DNA from: Deltaproteobacteria bacterium
GTDB taxonomy: Bacteria; Desulfobacterota; Desulfomonilia; UBA1062
NCBI GenBank assembly: GCA_016934135.1
Contig: JAFGTK010000085.1
Location: forward strand, 1 to 6,727
Length of the DNA: 6,727 nt
Reading direction: 5' to 3'
The notes under the pieces are model-generated. The model worked only from the letters and a program-made list of their open reading frames with translations, ran no database searches and was not told the origin of the DNA. This document shows, one piece after another, positions 4,503 to 6,727 of the stretch; position 1 is the stretch's first letter, and every line of letters begins with the position of its first letter. Both the position numbers and the translations under genes were made by a program.

Positions 4503-6727
4503 ATGAAAACACTGTCGCTGATTATCTTCAGGCTCCGCTATATACTTCTTTTGCTTATCATCATCCTTACGCTCGTCTTCGCCGTGTTTATCAACATGGA
4601 TCTGGACAACACCATAAGCGCATGGTTTGCCGAAGATGATCCGATATCCGTCAACTATAACAACTTTCGAGACACCTTCGAAGGAGCCAGATATATTTTT
4701 GTCGCTGTACAGTCAGAAAAGCTGTTCTCCCTGGATGTTCTCTCGTATATCAAGGACAAGACAAAAGAACTGCAGGATATTGATCTGGCAAAGAGGGTAC
4801 ACAGCCTGGCAAATTCGAACAAGGTAGTAGGAACCGACGAAGGGATCGTTATCAACCCTCTTCTGGAAGACCTGGATAATGCCGACCTCCATGATATCGA
4901 AACCTATGCACTGGCAGATGAGCTTTTCAGAGATTATCTCGTATCTGCCGACGGAACACTCAGCTCAATAGTCATTGTATTTGATGAGATGAAACCTCAT
5001 CAGATTGTAACCGTCATTGATGAAATTGAAGCAATTCTTGCCAAGGACAGGCCTGCAGGTGTGACTACCTTTCTTGCCGGCGGCATTATGATCAATCATG
5101 AGTTTAACAAGGTAACAAAGCAGAACGAAACAATCCTTCCAATTCTCGGGGTTATCCTCGTGCTTGCCATGACCTATATCCTGTTCCGGTCGATCCCCAA
5201 GAATCTCATCGTCATCTGTGTTATTGCGTTGAGCCTGTGCTGGACGCTGGGTTTTTATTCAATGATGGGGTATACCTATAATGCGGTAAGCGGCCTTATT
5301 ATTCCATTGATTGTCATCCTTTCCATAGCCAACACGGTTCATATCATTGAATACTATGATGAGGTAAGAAAGGAGAACAGAAGAAGGACTTCATACCTTG
5401 AGACTATCGAGTTCATTACCATCCCTTGCTTTATCACAAGCATTACAACGTCATTCGGACTGCTTTCATTGTCTGTCAGCCCCATTACTGCGGTCCAGCA
5501 TTTCGGCATAACGTCGGCAGCAGGCATTATGTTTGCTTTTATTATCTCCATTGCCATTGTGCCTTATCTGCTCACGATTCTGCCTTATCAGGCAAAGGAG
5601 CACCACCGGCATTGGGGACATGTGCTGGCGGGAATATTCCGTATCAATGAAAAGGGCTTCGTGCTTATCCTTCTCGCCACGGCAGCGTGCATTGTCTTCT
5701 TCGGCCTTGGGACTAAAAGAGTCGCCATCGAGACAAATGAGCTGGAATGGTTCCCCAAGGACAGCGATGTTTATATCAATTCCATGATGCTTGACAAGCA
5801 CCTTGCGGGTGTCGGCAACCTGGAACTGATCCTCGAGGGGGAAGAGGACATACTCAAAGACCCGGATATCCTGCGCAGGATCGATGAACTCTCAGGAGAA
5901 CTCCTTACGCTGCCGGGAGTAAAGAAGATCATCTCACTGGCAAACTACGTAAAGGCTCTCAACAGGGCGCTTGGCGACAACGACCCGAATGCATACGTAG
6001 TACCGGGCTCCAGGGAGTTGATAGCCCAGGAAATCCTCCTGTTCAGTTTTTCAGCCTCAGGCACCCAGGAACTGGAAAGGGTCGTCAACATGGACTACTC
6101 AAAGGGCAGAATAGCCATAAAGATCAAATACGCAAGCTCACAGCAGACCCGTGCCCTTATCTCGCAGGTGGAAGACAAAGCCATGCGGGCATTCTCCGGC
6201 ACGGATGTAAAGGTCTCTCTGACAGGGGGGTCCCATCTCTTCAGTATGCTGGATAAATATATAGTCGAGAGCCAGATCAAGACATTTTCGCTGGCATTTA
6301 TCCTGGTTATCGGAATACTCTTTGTTGTGTTCAGGTCTTTCAGATACGGTCTTTTATGCATACTGCCGAACCTGTTACCCATCACCATGATTATCGGGAT
6401 CATGGGCTGGTGCGGCATAAACCTGAACGTGGGAACGGTCATGATCGCATCGGTGGCTCTGGGCATCTGTGCCGACGACACCATCCATTTCCTGTCACGG
6501 TTCAGAAAGGAATTTTCCGGCAGAGACCAGTCTCTGGGCAAGGCACTGAGAAAGACAACCATCCATGTGGGCAGGGCCGTAATCTTTACCTCGCTCATCA
6601 GTATCGGCGGATTCTCCATTGTTATGGTCTCGGATTTTCAGCCGTCCCAGGACTTCGGGTTACTGCTTTCCATAACCCTTCTCCTTGCGCTGATATGTGA
6701 TCTGTTTGTTCTCCCGGCCAGCATGAT
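4503..6727 (+). CDS. RND/MMPL-superfamily exporter (COG1033-like), 3' end outside window
   Basis: 741 residues are visible. The two-fold RND layout is clear: TM1 at about 10-31; a periplasmic domain at about 32-207 with the family-typical D-N-T-I..WF..DDP start; TM2-TM6 at about 209-358; TM7 at about 385-404; a second periplasmic domain at about 405-595; and TM8-TM12 from about 596 to the window edge. TM10 carries GICADDTIH with Asp658, Asp659 and His662, the likely proton-relay site. The matching helix of the first half has IANTVHIIEYYDE, with Asn277 and His280 but no buried Asp. COG1033-type pumps are inner-membrane, proton-driven and handle lipidic or hydrophobic cargo; the substrate here is unknown. 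The start at 4503 gives MKTLSLIIFRLRY directly before TM1. An in-frame ATG at 4473 would add ten residues. Neither has a Shine-Dalgarno. About 20-50 C-terminal residues are probably missing. Confidence 0.88.
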   Translation, partial: MKTLSLIIFRLRYILLLLIIILTLVFAVFINMDLDNTISAWFAEDDPISVNYNNFRDTFEGARYIFVAVQSEKLFSLDVLSYIKDKTKELQDIDLAKRVHSLANSNKVVGTDEGIVINPLLEDLDNADLHDIETYALADELFRDYLVSADGTLSSIVIVFDEMKPHQIVTVIDEIEAILAKDRPAGVTTFLAGGIMINHEFNKVTKQNETILPILGVILVLAMTYILFRSIPKNLIVICVIALSLCWTLGFYSMMGYTYNAVSGLIIPLIVILSIANTVHIIEYYDEVRKENRRRTSYLETIEFITIPCFITSITTSFGLLSLSVSPITAVQHFGITSAAGIMFAFIISIAIVPYLLTILPYQAKEHHRHWGHVLAGIFRINEKGFVLILLATAACIVFFGLGTKRVAIETNELEWFPKDSDVYINSMMLDKHLAGVGNLELILEGEEDILKDPDILRRIDELSGELLTLPGVKKIISLANYVKALNRALGDNDPNAYVVPGSRELIAQEILLFSFSASGTQELERVVNMDYSKGRIAIKIKYASSQQTRALISQVEDKAMRAFSGTDVKVSLTGGSHLFSMLDKYIVESQIKTFSLAFILVIGILFVVFRSFRYGLLCILPNLLPITMIIGIMGWCGINLNVGTVMIASVALGICADDTIHFLSRFRKEFSGRDQSLGKALRKTTIHVGRAVIFTSLISIGGFSIVMVSDFQPSQDFGLLLSITLLLALICDLFVLPASM

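Noticed and set aside
6095..6619. 174-codon minus-strand ORF opposite the exporter
   Set aside because: It is antisense to the well-conserved second half of the RND protein. Its composition is that of a mirrored membrane helix frame and no domain is seen.
1..6727. CRISPR arrays, tRNA or rRNA genes, insertion sequences, prophage or toxin-antitoxin genes
   Set aside because: No regularly spaced direct repeats with spacers, no cloverleaf or rRNA-like stretch, no transposase motif or flanking terminal inverted repeats were seen.

Overview
The window looks like chromosomal DNA of a Gram-negative bacterium with near-balanced base composition. The best guess is a delta-proteobacterial (Desulfobacterota-like) lineage. 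That guess rests on the style of the multi-PAS hybrid kinase, a sigma-54 promoter with an IHF-type site, and a COG1033-type RND exporter. It is an inference, because no rRNA or marker gene is present.

Layout, left to right. (1) Positions 3-119 hold the last codons of a polar amino-acid ABC transporter permease on the + strand. (2) A 136-bp convergent gap follows, carrying a four-unit 8-bp tandem repeat. (3) Positions 256-3018 on the - strand encode a complete 920-residue soluble hybrid histidine kinase: coiled coil, four PAS domains, HisKA, HATPase and receiver. Its third and fourth PAS domains are a recent-looking tandem duplication. (4) A 512-bp divergent intergenic region holds a well-formed regulatory assembly reading rightwards: repeated TGTCAA motifs, a 17-bp dyad, a full match to the IHF core consensus, and a sigma-54 -24/-12 promoter. 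(5) Positions 3531-4061 hold three very small, tightly packed membrane-protein genes of 58, 81 and 35 aa. The middle one is AtpZ/AtpI-like. The outer two are gap-free paralogues of each other over their first 32 residues. (6) A gap of about 330 bp carries a possible sigma-70 promoter and a dyad. (7) A 32-codon leader-like ORF with a good ribosome binding site and a TTG start precedes (8) an RND/MMPL-superfamily exporter that runs off the right edge with 741 residues visible.

How the parts may fit together. The most unusual unit is the sigma-54-driven micro-operon of three tiny membrane proteins. Its tight spacing and ATGA overlap imply coordinated synthesis and perhaps one membrane complex, but its job is unknown. 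The AtpZ-like member hints at a link to ATP synthase or cation flux, yet no ATP synthase genes are in view. The divergent kinase ends in its own receiver and has no DNA-binding partner here, so a link between it and the sigma-54 promoter is only positional. The RND gene has no clear ribosome binding site of its own and may be translated by coupling to the leader ORF.
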